DNA of 64,000 nt. Origin: Luteimicrobium subarcticum (GTDB lineage: Bacteria > Actinomycetota > Actinomycetes > Actinomycetales > Cellulomonadaceae). Positions 32,682 through 44,663 of the stretch are shown in pieces. Under the pieces are notes generated by a model. It saw only the letters and a list, made by a program, of their open reading frames with translations. It did no database searches and was not told where the DNA came from. The stretch lies in the NCBI RefSeq assembly GCF_002798015.1, contig NZ_PGTZ01000010.1, positions 186,001 to 250,000 of the forward strand. Direction: 5' to 3'. Position 1 is the stretch's first letter. The number at the start of each line of letters is the position of its first letter. The position numbers and the translations under genes were made by a program.

Positions 32682-35600
32682 TCAGCGCGTCACGGACACC
32701 CCGTGCGCCGACGACGTCGCCGCCGCGTACCGGTCGTCACCCCGGTAGGACGCGACGGCACGCCACGTCCCGCGGGAGAGCGTCGGCAGCGTGACCGTCG
32801 CGCGCCCGGACCGCAGCGTCACCGTGACGGTGCGCTTCGACGCGCCGTGCGTGAGGGTCACGACGACCTTCCCCGTCGCGGGCGACCCGCCGCGCACGGA
32901 CGCGACCGTGACGACCGCCGTCCCGTGCGCCCGGGTCGTGGGCGTGCGGGTGACGGTCAGCGTCGGCCGCTGGGCGGCCTTCGTCACCGTCACGACGACC
33001 GTGCCGCTGCTCGCGAGGTGGTACCGGTCACCCGTGTACCGCAGCGCGAGCGTGTGCTTGCCGGGCGCGAGCGTCCCGGCGGCCAGCGTGACGCTGCCCG
33101 TGCCGCGCACGAGCGACGTCCAGCCGAGCTGCTTCGAGCCGGACCGCAGCTCGACGCTGCCCGAGGGGTTCGCCGTCCCGCCGGTCACGGCGACGCGCAC
33201 CGTGCCGTTGCGGCCGTACGCCCACGTGCTGGTGGTGCCGGTGACCTTCGTCGCCGCGGCCGGTGCGTCCGAAGGGTCCTTGACCGTCAGGACGAACGAC
33301 TGCTGCGACGCCGCGTGCCGGTCGTCACCCAGGTACGACGCGACGACGACGTAGCTCCCCGGGGTGGGGAGGTGGTCGATCGTGCACTGCGCCTTCCCGG
33401 CGACGAGCGGGGTGACGCAGAGCGCGTCCTCGCCCAGCATGAACTGCACCGTGCCGGTCGCCCCCGCGGGCGCGACCGTCGCGGACAGGCCGAGCTGCGT
33501 CCCGAAGGTCGCCGACACGTTGCCCGCCGAGACCGTGGTCCTCGTGAGCTGCGGTGCCTGCTTCGCGACGACCTTCACGGCCCGCTGCGCCTGGGCCACG
33601 TTCCCGTTCGCGTCCGCGACGCTGTACAGGAGCGTGTAGGTGCCCGGCGTGGTCCTGTCGACCGTGCCGACGACGGTGACCCTGCGGGTCAGGTCGCCGT
33701 CCGCCGCGTCGACCGCGGTGACGCCGGCCATCGGGTCGAACGTGTCGCCCTCCTGCACGGTCGTCGTCGCGGGGACGGTGAGGACGGGCGCCGCGGTGTC
33801 CGTGCCGGCGGCCGACGCCACGAAGATCCCGCCGAACTGGTCGACGGTCCCGAGGTCGTTGCCGGCGGCGTCCGTGCTGCTCGCCGTCCACGCGTACGTC
33901 TGGCCCTGCGTCAGCCCGGACCATGTGACCGACACCGGGAACCCGGAGGTGCCCGTCGCCGTGCCGATCACGGTGTCGGTCGGCGTGACGACGGCCAGGC
34001 CGTCCGTGCCGAACGACGTGCGGCGGCTCGACAGGTCCACGGGGACCGTGAAGTTGTTCTCCGAGCCGTCGTAGCGTGCCTTCCCGTCGTCGGCGGAGTT
34101 GCCGAACTGCTTGAAGAACGGCGAGTACGAGTCGACCGACATCGTCGAGCGCTTGGTGTCGAACTGCAGCAGACGCAGGTAGCTCGCCCCGAACCGCAGC
34201 GAGTCCGCGGCCTTGTGGTCGACGACGCCGTCGCCGTCCACGTCGATGCTGCCGTCGGGCTGCGTCACGCACGTCGGGCAGGTGCTCGACGTGAAGATCT
34301 TGCTCGCCGGCTCCTGGTACTCCTGGTAGTCCGCGAGCAGCTCGACGACCTTGTGGGACAGCTGCGGGCCCTGGATCGTCTTGAGGTTCGTGCCCACCCC
34401 GTGGATGTGCCCCGCGAGGACCAGGAACACGTTCGGGTTCGCGGAGACGACCTGCTTGTAGAGCAGGCTGCCGTCGCTGTTGAACGACGCCTCACGGCCG
34501 TCGCTGTTGCCCGACGCGCCCAGGTAGCCGTGCGTGATGATCACGGCGTTGCGGTCCTTGTAGCGCTGCAGCACGGTGTTGGCCCAGTCGGCCTCGGCCT
34601 GCGTGACGCCGTACGACAGGCCGATCGCGACGAAGTCGAGGCCGCCCGCGGAGAACAGCACGTAGCTGTTCTGGCTGTCCTTGCCGCGTGCCGTCGTCGA
34701 GCCGTCGGACGCGGTCTGCTCGTCCCACGCGTGGTACGACGCGCCGGCCGGCCAGTCCTTCGCCTGGTCGTAGTAGCCGTCCGCCGTGAACGCCTTCGAG
34801 AAGGTCGAGTCGGCACCGGTCTCGGCACCGCCCCGGTTGTCGTGGTTGCCCGCGACGACCTGGTTCACGACGCCCGTGCCGTCGAGCATCGAGAAGGCGC
34901 CCGTGGCGAACGCGTTCTCCTTCGCGATCTCGTCCTTCAGGCCCGGGTACAGCAGGTTGCCGTTCGCGTCCTTCGCGTCCGGGTCCTGCGTGTTGTTGTT
35001 GATGAGGTCGCCCGTGTTCGCGAGGTAGGCGATCTTCTTGTCGGCCGCGTTGGCCTTCGTCCACTCGATGCTGCCGCGGTAGGCGGCAGCCCACACGGCC
35101 TGCTCCTCCTTGGTCTCGACACCGGACGACGTCTGGTACTGCGGGCTCGCCGGCCACTTGCCAGAGCCGCCCACGGCGCCCTCGGCGATGAACTGCGGGT
35201 CCGTCCAGTGCACGAAGGAGAACTGGTAGTCCTTCGGGTCCTGGAAGTGGTCCTGCAGCGCCGCGGTCCCGGCCGACGCGTCGCGCGGGGCCAGGTCGTC
35301 AGCGAACGGGTCGAGCGCCATGACGAGGACGTGCACGACGCCGCCGTCGACCGCGCTCACCGGCACCGCCGCGTCGAGGGCCGTGTTCGTCCCCTCGGCG
35401 CCGCGGGCCGCCGCGACCTCCGTCCACGACTTCTTGGTCGCGTCCCAGACGCGCAGGCTGACGCTGCGCTCGGGGTCCACGACACCGGACCAGCGCAGGT
35501 GCCGGTCACCGTCGGACGCGGGCACCCGGACGTCGAACCGCTGGAACGGGATCGCCTCGTGGCTCGACGGGCTGTCGGCCGTGGTGCCGTCCTCCGCCTG

Positions 35601-38297
35601 CGTGCCCGTGACGGTGCCCGCGTCGTCGTACGCGAACTCGAGCGCGGACGGCGCGACGGCCACCGTGCCCTGGAAGCCGCCGTCGGCGAGGCTCGCCGTC
35701 GCCTGCTTGAACGTCGTCGTGACCTTGCCGCCCGCGGGGTCGGACGCGATGGCCGAGAGCGTCACCTTGCCGCCGCCCTGCCCGGTGTCCGTGCCGCCGC
35801 CCGTCGGGATGGTCGCCGAGGTGAACGGGACGGTCCAGCTCAGCGGGTGGCCGAACAGGTCGGTCGCGGTGATGGCGATCGTGTGGCTCCCCGCCCGCAG
35901 GCCGGCGCCGATCTTCTGGCCGAGCGCGATCTGCTGACCGTCGAGGGTGTACGTCCACCCGGTCGCCGCGCCCTGGTTCACCACCTGCACGTCGAACTCG
36001 GCGGGCTTGGTGAGCTTCGTACCGCTCGCCGGCGTCGACGACGTCAGGGTCACGTCGACCTGACGCGTCCCCACGGACCGGACGTCGAGCGCCGCGACCT
36101 GGGCGGCCGTGAGCGTCGTGCTCCAGATGCGTGCGGCCGACACCGTCGCCGCACCGTAGAACTCCGGCGAGCCGCCCGACGAGCCGACGTCCGACCCGAT
36201 CGCGAAGTAGCCGGCGTCCTTCTGCGGCAGGCCCACGGCACCGCTGACAGCGGTGCTGGCCGACAGCGACCCGTCGACGTAGAGCTTGAGGCTCGCACCG
36301 TCGTACGTGGCCACCACGGTGTGCCAGACGCCGCGCTGGATCGCGGGCGACGTGGCGTACCGGTACGCGCCACCGATGTAGAACGCCGCCCGGACGGACG
36401 AGCCGGTCACGTACACCGAGTAGCCGCCGCTGTTCTTGTCGGAGCAGACGTCGTTCTCGCTCGTGACGGGCAGCGTGCCGTCGAACCGGAAGTCGCACTC
36501 GATCGACACGGACTGCAGCACGTTCGGCGTGTGCGTCGCGTCCCACATGTCCTGGACGGGGTACACGACCGCGTCGTGCAGGCCGTCGAACGAGCCGACC
36601 GTCCGGCCCAGCGCCGGGTCCTTCGTGACCGCGGGGTCACCGTTGACCGTGGGCGTCCGGTTCTGCGCGTGGTCCGTCCAGGTGCCGTCCGCCAGGTCGA
36701 CGTCGAGGACGTCCGCGGACGGCACCGTGACCGCCGCGGTGTCCTGCGCGTAGAGGGCCGACACCTGGTCGGCCGACAGCGGCTTGCTCCAGATGCGGGC
36801 CGCGCCGACGGTCGCCGCCGCGCCCGTCTGCATCCCGCCGGTCGTCCCGATGTCCGTCCCGACACCGAAGAACAGGCCGCCCGGGGTGCCGACGGCGCCG
36901 GTGACCGCGGTCGACGCCGCGAGCGTCCCGTCGAGGTACAGCTTCACGGCCGAGCCGTCGTACACGCCCACCGCGTGCGTCCAGCGACCGGCCGTGACCG
37001 GTGCCGTCGCGTAGCGGTACGCGCCGCCCACGTAGAACTGGGCCTGCACGCTCGACGAGCTCACCCGGATGGTGTACCCACCGCCCTCCTTGCCCGAGCA
37101 CACGTCGTTCTCGGAGGCGACGGGGAGAGCGCCGTCGAACCGGAACCAGCACTCGATCGTCACGCTCTTCGTGACGTTCGGGGTGTGGTCGGGGTCCCAG
37201 GCGTCCGCGAGCGGGTACACGAAGCCGTTGGTGCTGCCGTCGAACGCCGCGACCACCTTGTGGGTCGTCGCGTCGACGGAGTACACGGGCTTGCCGTACA
37301 CCTTCGCCGCGCGCTGCTGCGCGTGGTCCGTCGGCGCGCCGCCCACGAGGTCGACGTCGAGGACGTCGGCCTTCGGGACGGTGACCGTCGGGGCCGGGGT
37401 GCCGGTCGGCGTCTGCGTCGGCGTGGACGTGGCCGTCGGGGTCTGGCTCGGGGTGGCCGTCGGCGTCTGCGTGGGCGTGCCGGTCGGCGTGCCCGCCACG
37501 ACGCCCGACGCGACCGCGAGCGCCTGCACGTCCGCGGCGCCCAGGGCGCTGCTGTAGACGCGGGCGAGGGCGACCGTCGCGGTCGCCGGCGTCTGGACCA
37601 CGCCGGCCTTGCCGATGTCGGAGCCGATCGCGAGGTAGCGCGAAGTCGACTCGGGGGCGCCGAGCGTGCCCGTCGCCGGGGCGGTCGACGCGAGCTGGCC
37701 GTCGAGGTAGAGCGCCACGTTCGCGCCGTCGTAGGTGCCGACCGCGTGGTGCCAGCGTCCGGTGTCGAGCGCCGCCGTCGCAGTCTTGTACGCGCCGTCG
37801 ACGTAGGCGCCCCAGCGCACCGACGACGTGCCCTTGGGCACGTAGAGGGAGTAGCCGCCGGACTCCTTGCCGGAGCAGAGGTCCTGCTCGGTCGCGCTCG
37901 GGAGCGCGCCGTCAAACCGGAACACGCACTCGAACGTCACGGACTTCGTGATGTTGGGGGTCTTGCCGGCGTCCCAGGCGTCGGACGCCGGGTAGACGTA
38001 GGCGTCGGTGGTGCCGTTGAAGGTCGGCACGGCGCGGTGCAGCGTCGCGTCCTGCGCGTACGTGGGCGACCCGTTGGTCGCGGCGACGCGACCCTGGGCG
38101 TGGTCGGTGGGGCTGCCGTCGGCGAAGTCGACGTCGAGGACGTCGGCCTTCGGCAGGCCGGTGGCCTGCGGGCTCGGGCTCGCGCCGTTCTCGGCGACGG
38201 CGACGCCGACGCCGACGAGCGCGCTCGCGGCGAGGGAGAGCCCTGCGGCGGCTGCGACGACGCGTCGCACCGTTCGGGCTCGTGTCTGCGGATTCAC
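32682..38297 (-). CDS. Secreted multidomain metallophosphatase with three LamG-like domains and Ig-like repeats
   Basis: 1871 residues from GTG 38297 (AAGGAG upstream). A signal peptide (about 1-35) is followed by three LamG/concanavalin-type domains, each opening with ADVLDVD (residues 51, 310, 528); the first two are joined by a Thr/Pro/Gly linker. An Ig-like module (YTLDGQQIALGQKIG) and a calcineurin-type phosphoesterase follow (about 1025-1400) with HWTDPQF, NTGDLINN, VAGNHDN, ITHGYLG and LAGHIHG. A fibronectin-like segment, a DUF5011/HYR-like repeat and three Big_3-like domains end the protein, with no sortase motif. Substrate unknown; it may bind glycans and hydrolyse a phosphoester outside the cell. 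Its start overlaps the previous stop (GTGA). Confidence 0.85.
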   Translation of the reverse strand: MNPQTRARTVRRVVAAAAGLSLAASALVGVGVAVAENGASPSPQATGLPKADVLDVDFADGSPTDHAQGRVAATNGSPTYAQDATLHRAVPTFNGTTDAYVYPASDAWDAGKTPNITKSVTFECVFRFDGALPSATEQDLCSGKESGGYSLYVPKGTSSVRWGAYVDGAYKTATAALDTGRWHHAVGTYDGANVALYLDGQLASTAPATGTLGAPESTSRYLAIGSDIGKAGVVQTPATATVALARVYSSALGAADVQALAVASGVVAGTPTGTPTQTPTATPSQTPTATSTPTQTPTGTPAPTVTVPKADVLDVDLVGGAPTDHAQQRAAKVYGKPVYSVDATTHKVVAAFDGSTNGFVYPLADAWDPDHTPNVTKSVTIECWFRFDGALPVASENDVCSGKEGGGYTIRVSSSSVQAQFYVGGAYRYATAPVTAGRWTHAVGVYDGSAVKLYLDGTLAASTAVTGAVGTPGGLFFGVGTDIGTTGGMQTGAAATVGAARIWSKPLSADQVSALYAQDTAAVTVPSADVLDVDLADGTWTDHAQNRTPTVNGDPAVTKDPALGRTVGSFDGLHDAVVYPVQDMWDATHTPNVLQSVSIECDFRFDGTLPVTSENDVCSDKNSGGYSVYVTGSSVRAAFYIGGAYRYATSPAIQRGVWHTVVATYDGASLKLYVDGSLSASTAVSGAVGLPQKDAGYFAIGSDVGSSGGSPEFYGAATVSAARIWSTTLTAAQVAALDVRSVGTRQVDVTLTSSTPASGTKLTKPAEFDVQVVNQGAATGWTYTLDGQQIALGQKIGAGLRAGSHTIAITATDLFGHPLSWTVPFTSATIPTGGGTDTGQGGGKVTLSAIASDPAGGKVTTTFKQATASLADGGFQGTVAVAPSALEFAYDDAGTVTGTQAEDGTTADSPSSHEAIPFQRFDVRVPASDGDRHLRWSGVVDPERSVSLRVWDATKKSWTEVAAARGAEGTNTALDAAVPVSAVDGGVVHVLVMALDPFADDLAPRDASAGTAALQDHFQDPKDYQFSFVHWTDPQFIAEGAVGGSGKWPASPQYQTSSGVETKEEQAVWAAAYRGSIEWTKANAADKKIAYLANTGDLINNNTQDPDAKDANGNLLYPGLKDEIAKENAFATGAFSMLDGTGVVNQVVAGNHDNRGGAETGADSTFSKAFTADGYYDQAKDWPAGASYHAWDEQTASDGSTTARGKDSQNSYVLFSAGGLDFVAIGLSYGVTQAEADWANTVLQRYKDRNAVIITHGYLGASGNSDGREASFNSDGSLLYKQVVSANPNVFLVLAGHIHGVGTNLKTIQGPQLSHKVVELLADYQEYQEPASKIFTSSTCPTCVTQPDGSIDVDGDGVVDHKAADSLRFGASYLRLLQFDTKRSTMSVDSYSPFFKQFGNSADDGKARYDGSENNFTVPVDLSSRRTSFGTDGLAVVTPTDTVIGTATGTSGFPVSVTWSGLTQGQTYAWTASSTDAAGNDLGTVDQFGGIFVASAAGTDTAAPVLTVPATTTVQEGDTFDPMAGVTAVDAADGDLTRRVTVVGTVDRTTPGTYTLLYSVADANGNVAQAQRAVKVVAKQAPQLTRTTVSAGNVSATFGTQLGLSATVAPAGATGTVQFMLGEDALCVTPLVAGKAQCTIDHLPTPGSYVVVASYLGDDRHAASQQSFVLTVKDPSDAPAAATKVTGTTSTWAYGRNGTVRVAVTGGTANPSGSVELRSGSKQLGWTSLVRGTGSVTLAAGTLAPGKHTLALRYTGDRYHLASSGTVVVTVTKAAQRPTLTVTRTPTTRAHGTAVVTVASVRGGSPATGKVVVTLTHGASKRTVTVTLRSGRATVTLPTLSRGTWRAVASYRGDDRYAAATSSAHGVSVTR

Positions 38298-39157
38298 GTC
38301 TGTGCTCCTTGTCGGGGGTTCTGGGACGTGGTGCTCGGCTGCGCCGCGCTGCGACGCGGGCACACCGGTGCGGGCTGCTCCGGTGCGGGTTCGGGCTCCC
38401 GGCGCCTGCGCCGGGAGAGGAGGACGCCCGCGACGGCGAGCGCGAGCAGCGCCGCGGCACCGACCGCCAGGGCCGCTGCGCGCCCGGCGCCCGCGGCGGA
38501 CGAGCCGGGGGACGCTGCGGCCGGTGCGGGCGCTGATGCCGGCGCGGTCGCGGGGCCGGCCGACGCGGAGGCGGCATCGCTGCCGAAGGACCACTCCTGG
38601 CTGGTGCGCGCCCCCCCGTACGCACCGCGCTGGCCGTGGGGGCCGGTGGCGAGGGTCGTGTAGAGCGACGAGAGGTCGGTCAGCATGCTCACCGAGACGG
38701 TGGCGCTGGTGACGGGAGCCCCGCACGCGAAGTCGAGGGTGGCGCCGTCGTGGAGGACGTCCTTCTCGTCGACGATCGTGCCGGGGCACGTCGTCCCGCC
38801 GACGGTGACGCCGAGGTGGTCGAGCAGGTAGGCCCGGAACGCGGGGGACGACTCGAGGAGGGCGGGATCGCCGTCGTCGTAGGTGACGGCACCGTCGAGC
38901 ATGATGCGGTCGTCCGGCAGGAGGTCCAGGTACTCGGCGAGGTACGTGAGGTCGTCCTGGGCGCCGACCTGCCAGTGGATGCGGACGGTGTCGGGGTCCG
39001 CGAGGCTCAGCGTGATGCTCTGCGGCGCACCGAAGGGGTGCGCGGCGGCGGGCTGCGCGGCACCGAGGACGAGGCCCGCGAGGGCTGTCGTCGTGACGAG
39101 CGCCGCGAGCGCGGTGCGGACGACGGACCGCGCTCGGCGGGACGAGGTGGCGTGCAC
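38294..39157 (-). CDS. Membrane-anchored extracellular protein with N-terminal His after processing
   Basis: 287 residues. A Sec signal ends at AAA with His40 as first mature residue. A beta-rich domain of about 150 residues follows, including one Cys pair (TTCPG, DFACGAP). Then come an Ala/Ser/Pro stalk, a C-terminal membrane helix (about 235-255) and an Arg cluster (LLSRRRRREP). Domain length and the DGATLDFACG strand resemble the exodomain of the HupE-like neighbour. GTG 39157 follows GGGTGAGG. Its stop overlaps the start of the giant phosphoesterase gene (GTGA). Metal binding through the N-terminal His is inference. Confidence 0.7.
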   Translation of the reverse strand: MHATSSRRARSVVRTALAALVTTTALAGLVLGAAQPAAAHPFGAPQSITLSLADPDTVRIHWQVGAQDDLTYLAEYLDLLPDDRIMLDGAVTYDDGDPALLESSPAFRAYLLDHLGVTVGGTTCPGTIVDEKDVLHDGATLDFACGAPVTSATVSVSMLTDLSSLYTTLATGPHGQRGAYGGARTSQEWSFGSDAASASAGPATAPASAPAPAAASPGSSAAGAGRAAALAVGAAALLALAVAGVLLSRRRRREPEPAPEQPAPVCPRRSAAQPSTTSQNPRQGAQT

Positions 39158-39274
39158 GACCTCACCCGACCAGGCGAGGCCGAACCCTTTGTTGACCCGA
39201 CAAAACACCCGGGGGGCCACCTTGTGAACATCGGTGGACCGCCGATGAACTGGCTGTGGCGCACCCGACCGGGA

Positions 39275-40525
39275 TCAGCCCACCCCGGCGACCCGCTGGA
39301 CGAACCAGAACAGGCCGACCGCGCTCACCCCGGCCGCGACCACGGCACCCGCCCACAGCGCGGTCCGCGGTGCGCGGCGCCGCAGCAGCACCAGCGGCGG
39401 GAACACGAGCGCGATGATGCTCAGCTGCACCAGCTCGATCCCCACGTTGAACACGAGCAGCGACGACAGCAGCGTCCACGACCACGCCGCGTCGATGCCG
39501 AGCGCACCGGCGAACCCCAGCCCGTGGACCAACCCGAAGCCGAACACGATCCCGAGCCGCGTCCAGTCGGCGCGGTCCATCCCGAGGCGCCCCACCGTGG
39601 GCGCCTCGAACGTCTCCGTCCCGCGCCGGGCGCGCAGGCGCCACAGGTACCAGCCCGCGACCAGCGCGATCGACAGGGCGATGGTCGGCTCGACCCAGCG
39701 CGACGACACGTGCACGATCCCGAGCGCCGCCAGCAGGAACGTCACCGAGTGCGCGAGCGTGAACGACGTCGCCGCGCCGACGACGTCGCGCAGCCGCCGC
39801 GACCCGACGATCAGCGCGAGCAGGAACAGGATGTGGTCCAGCCCTGTGAGCAGGTGCTCCGCGCCCAGGCGCAGGAACTCCAGGAGGTGGCTCGCCGTCG
39901 ACTGCTGCGTCGACACCGACGGGGTCACCGTGTCGAGCGCCGCGCTTCCCGACCGTCCGTCGAGGTGGTACGTCACGATCGTCTCCGTGCCGCGCACGAT
40001 CCCCTCGGAGTCCGGGAAGAGCGTGCTGCGGATCTCGTGCCCCGCGGCGGCGCGCCCGCACGCGTGGTCGAGGACGAGCGTCGCGTACGGCACCCCGTCG
40101 CGCTGGTGCACGGTCGCCCGGCCCACCTGCGTCAGGGCGCATGCCGCGCCGTCCGCCGACACCCGGAAGCGGTCCGTGACGTACGCGAGGACCGCGTCGG
40201 GGTGGCCGTGCAGCGCGTCCACCTCGTGTCCCGTGCCGAAGTCTGCGGACCCGTCGGCGACGAGGTCGGGGTCGTCCTCGGCCGTTCCCGCGGACACCAC
40301 GAGGACGTCGTACTCGAGGTCCAGCGTCGTCCGCACCGCGCCCTCCGGGCCGGCGACGACCGACGCGTACACGCTCGACGAGAAGCCGTGCGCGGACGAC
40401 GTCCCCGCGCCGAGCACCGGGAGCGCCAGGCACGCCGCGACCACCGCGAGCGCCGCGGTGGCCCAGCGGCGGGCGGGGGTGGCCCCCCGGGTACGGGCCG
40501 CGGGGAGCGGGACAAGGCGGGACAT
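39275..40525 (-). CDS. HupE/UreJ-type membrane protein with extracellular N-domain
   Basis: 416 residues. A signal peptide is probably cut before His46 (SSAHGFS). A beta-rich exodomain of about 170 residues contains VLDHACGR. The C-terminal half is the HupE/UreJ_2 membrane domain of about six to seven helices, with HLLTGLDHILFLLALIV, FTLAHSVTFLLAALG and FGFGLVHGLGFAG holding conserved His and Asp. HupE-like proteins are linked to nickel or cobalt entry, but no hydrogenase or urease gene is nearby. ATG 40525 has ACGGAGAACC upstream. It leads the operon of three exported proteins. Confidence 0.82.
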   Translation of the reverse strand: MSRLVPLPAARTRGATPARRWATAALAVVAACLALPVLGAGTSSAHGFSSSVYASVVAGPEGAVRTTLDLEYDVLVVSAGTAEDDPDLVADGSADFGTGHEVDALHGHPDAVLAYVTDRFRVSADGAACALTQVGRATVHQRDGVPYATLVLDHACGRAAAGHEIRSTLFPDSEGIVRGTETIVTYHLDGRSGSAALDTVTPSVSTQQSTASHLLEFLRLGAEHLLTGLDHILFLLALIVGSRRLRDVVGAATSFTLAHSVTFLLAALGIVHVSSRWVEPTIALSIALVAGWYLWRLRARRGTETFEAPTVGRLGMDRADWTRLGIVFGFGLVHGLGFAGALGIDAAWSWTLLSSLLVFNVGIELVQLSIIALVFPPLVLLRRRAPRTALWAGAVVAAGVSAVGLFWFVQRVAGVG

Positions 40526-40567
40526 GGTTCTCCGTTCGGTCCTCGGCATGCTGACCGACCCGGGTGA

Positions 40568-42745
<2,178 letters not shown>

Positions 42746-42766
42746 ATCTCTTGACCGCTTCTTGGG

Positions 42767-42855
42767 CGGAGACGGAGGGATTTGAACCCTCGAACGGGTT
42801 GCCCCGTTACCACCTTAGCAGGGTGGCGCACTAGACCTGACTATGCGACGTCTCC
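42767..42855 (-). tRNA. tRNA-Ser (anticodon GCT)
   Basis: An 89-nt class II tRNA: acceptor GGAGACG/CGTCTCC, D-arm, anticodon stem CCACC/GGTGG with loop CTGCTAA (anticodon GCT), long variable arm (ACGGG/CCCGT), T-arm GAGGG/CCCTC with loop TTCAAAT, discriminator G. It decodes AGC/AGU. CCA is not encoded. Confidence 0.95.
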
Positions 42856-42995
42856 TTCGCCGACCGTGGTTCCGCCGCTCCCGTGACGGGGGCGGCGGCT
42901 ACTGATCAGGCCTCGCAAGGTTACCCGGGCCACCGGCCTGCGACCAAATGCGTGACCCCCGGGGCCGGTGTGGTGGGTCGCGGGGCGAGCGGCGA

Positions 42996-43014
42996 CGGGC
43001 CCGGCACCGGCCCG
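42996..43014 (-). terminator. Terminator of gamma-glutamyltransferase
   Basis: CGGGCC/GGCCCG around a 7-nt loop, 5 nt beyond the stop codon on the minus strand. Confidence 0.5.
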
Positions 43015-43018
43015 GACG

Positions 43019-44614
43019 TCAGACGCCCGACGCCGCCCCGACCCTGGCGCGCGGGTCCGCCGCCCCCGCGAACGTCCCGTCCGCCGTGACCTCGATGGCG
43101 TGCGCGTGACCGAACCCCACCCCGGCCGGCTCGTCGACGACCACGTGCCCGCGCGCCCGGAGACCGTCGGACCACCGTGCTCCGTGCTCGACCTCGACCG
43201 TCGGCGCCGCCGCAACGTCGGCGGTCCACGTGTCGAATCCCGTCGCCCCGGACCCGAGCCGCCAGCGCGGACCGTCCACCGCGGCCCCCGCGTCCTCGCC
43301 GCCGCGCAGCATCCGCGCGAGCAGCTGGAGCAGGACCTGCGGCTGCGCGTCACCGCCCATCGTGCCCAGGACGGCCCGCAGCGCACCGTCCGGCCGCGTC
43401 ACGACGACCGGCGCGAGCGTGTGCGGCGGACGTCGCCCCGGCCCGTACTCCGCCCGGTGCCCGGGCACGAGGGAGAAGCCGTAGCCCCTGTTCTGCAGGT
43501 TGATGCCCGTGCGCGGCTCGAAGAGACCGCTGCCGAAGCCCGCGGCGTTCGACTGGATGAGCGACACCGCGAGCCCACCGCCGTCGGCCGCGCACAGGTA
43601 CGTCGTGTCGCCGTCGCGCTGCACCGGCTCGGGCCGGGGCGCCCGGACGTCCGGCGCGATCCCCGCGCGGCGGGCGGCTGCGTCGTCCGGCGGGGCCGCA
43701 CCCTCCGCGAGGACGTCCGGCCGGTCGTGCCCGGCCGCGCGCGCCGCCTCGACCAGCAGGTGGGCCCAGAGCGGGTCGGCCGGATCGTCCGGGAGGTCCA
43801 GCCCGTCCGCGATCGCCGCCCCCAGCGTCACCAGGTACCCCGACGACGCCGGCGGCGTGCTCCACACGACGTGCCCCCAGGCGGGAGCGGACACCGGTGC
43901 CACCCAGTCGGCCAGGAGGCGCTCGAGGTCGCCCGCGACGAACTCGGGGACGTCACGATCCACCGCGCCGAGCGCCAGCAGCCCTTCGCCGAGCTCGCCG
44001 CCGTAGAAGGCGTCCCTGCCCCGCGCCGCGATCCCCCGCAGCGTCCGCGCGACGCCCGGTCGACGCACCCGGGCGCCCGCGTGGGTCGCCGCGAGCAGGT
44101 CCGTCGCACCGACCGTCCCGACGAGCCGCGCCGCCGGGCGCACCAGGAGCGGCGACGCGGGGAACCCGTCGTCCGCGAGCTGCACGGCGCGAGCGAACAG
44201 GTCCGCGAGGGGACGCGTGCCGTATCGCTCGTGGAGTGCGACGAGCCCGTCGACGCACCCCGGCACGGGGACCGACCGCACGTCGCCCTGGAACGGCATG
44301 CGCGTCGCGCCCTCGGCACGGAGACGGTCGGGGTCCGCACCGGACCCGGCCCGCCCCGACGCGTCGAGCGCCGCCGGCGCCGCGGACCCGTCGTGCACGA
44401 GGGCGAACAGGTCGCCCCCGAGGCCGCACAGGTGCGGGGCCGTGACGGCCAGGACGGCGTGCGTCGCCAGAGCGGCGTCGACCGCGTTGCCGCCGTGGGC
44501 CAGGACGTCCACGCCCGCCGCCGTCGCGAGGTGGTCGACCGACGCGACCATGCCACGGGACGCGTACCGGGTCGATGCTGCGGTCGGTGCTGCGGTCGAT
44601 GCTGCCCTGTTCAC
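43019..44614 (-). CDS. Gamma-glutamyltransferase family Ntn-hydrolase
   Basis: 531 residues. The precursor should cleave itself before Thr337 in GDTTYLCAADG; the following GLAVSLIQSN is the conserved small-subunit strand. The large subunit has the family start RGMVASVDHLATAAGVDVLAHGGNAVDAA and GLGGDLFALVHDG. PVVVTRPDGALRAVLGTMGGDAQPQ near 440 is the conserved Gly-rich segment. No signal peptide is visible, so it is probably a cytoplasmic member acting on gamma-glutamyl compounds or related amides. GTG 44614 is fixed by TAGGGT 7 nt upstream. Confidence 0.9.
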   Translation of the reverse strand: MNRAASTAAPTAASTRYASRGMVASVDHLATAAGVDVLAHGGNAVDAALATHAVLAVTAPHLCGLGGDLFALVHDGSAAPAALDASGRAGSGADPDRLRAEGATRMPFQGDVRSVPVPGCVDGLVALHERYGTRPLADLFARAVQLADDGFPASPLLVRPAARLVGTVGATDLLAATHAGARVRRPGVARTLRGIAARGRDAFYGGELGEGLLALGAVDRDVPEFVAGDLERLLADWVAPVSAPAWGHVVWSTPPASSGYLVTLGAAIADGLDLPDDPADPLWAHLLVEAARAAGHDRPDVLAEGAAPPDDAAARRAGIAPDVRAPRPEPVQRDGDTTYLCAADGGGLAVSLIQSNAAGFGSGLFEPRTGINLQNRGYGFSLVPGHRAEYGPGRRPPHTLAPVVVTRPDGALRAVLGTMGGDAQPQVLLQLLARMLRGGEDAGAAVDGPRWRLGSGATGFDTWTADVAAAPTVEVEHGARWSDGLRARGHVVVDEPAGVGFGHAHAIEVTADGTFAGAADPRARVGAASGV

Positions 44615-44621
44615 CCGTCCG

Positions 44622-44627
44622 ACCCTA
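44622..44627 (-). promoter_or_regulatory. Leaderless-type -10 box (TAGGGT) for gamma-glutamyltransferase
   Basis: On the minus strand TAGGGT is followed by 7 nt and the GTG at 44614. Confidence 0.5.
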
Positions 44628-44663
44628 CGACCCGCGCCCGCACCCGCCCGCCCGCGCCGTCGC

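Noticed and set aside
32703-38663. 1986-residue open frame on the plus strand
   Set aside because: It is antisense to the LamG/phosphoesterase gene, is dominated by Arg/Ala/Gly/Val and shows no domain; long antisense frames are expected at this GC content.
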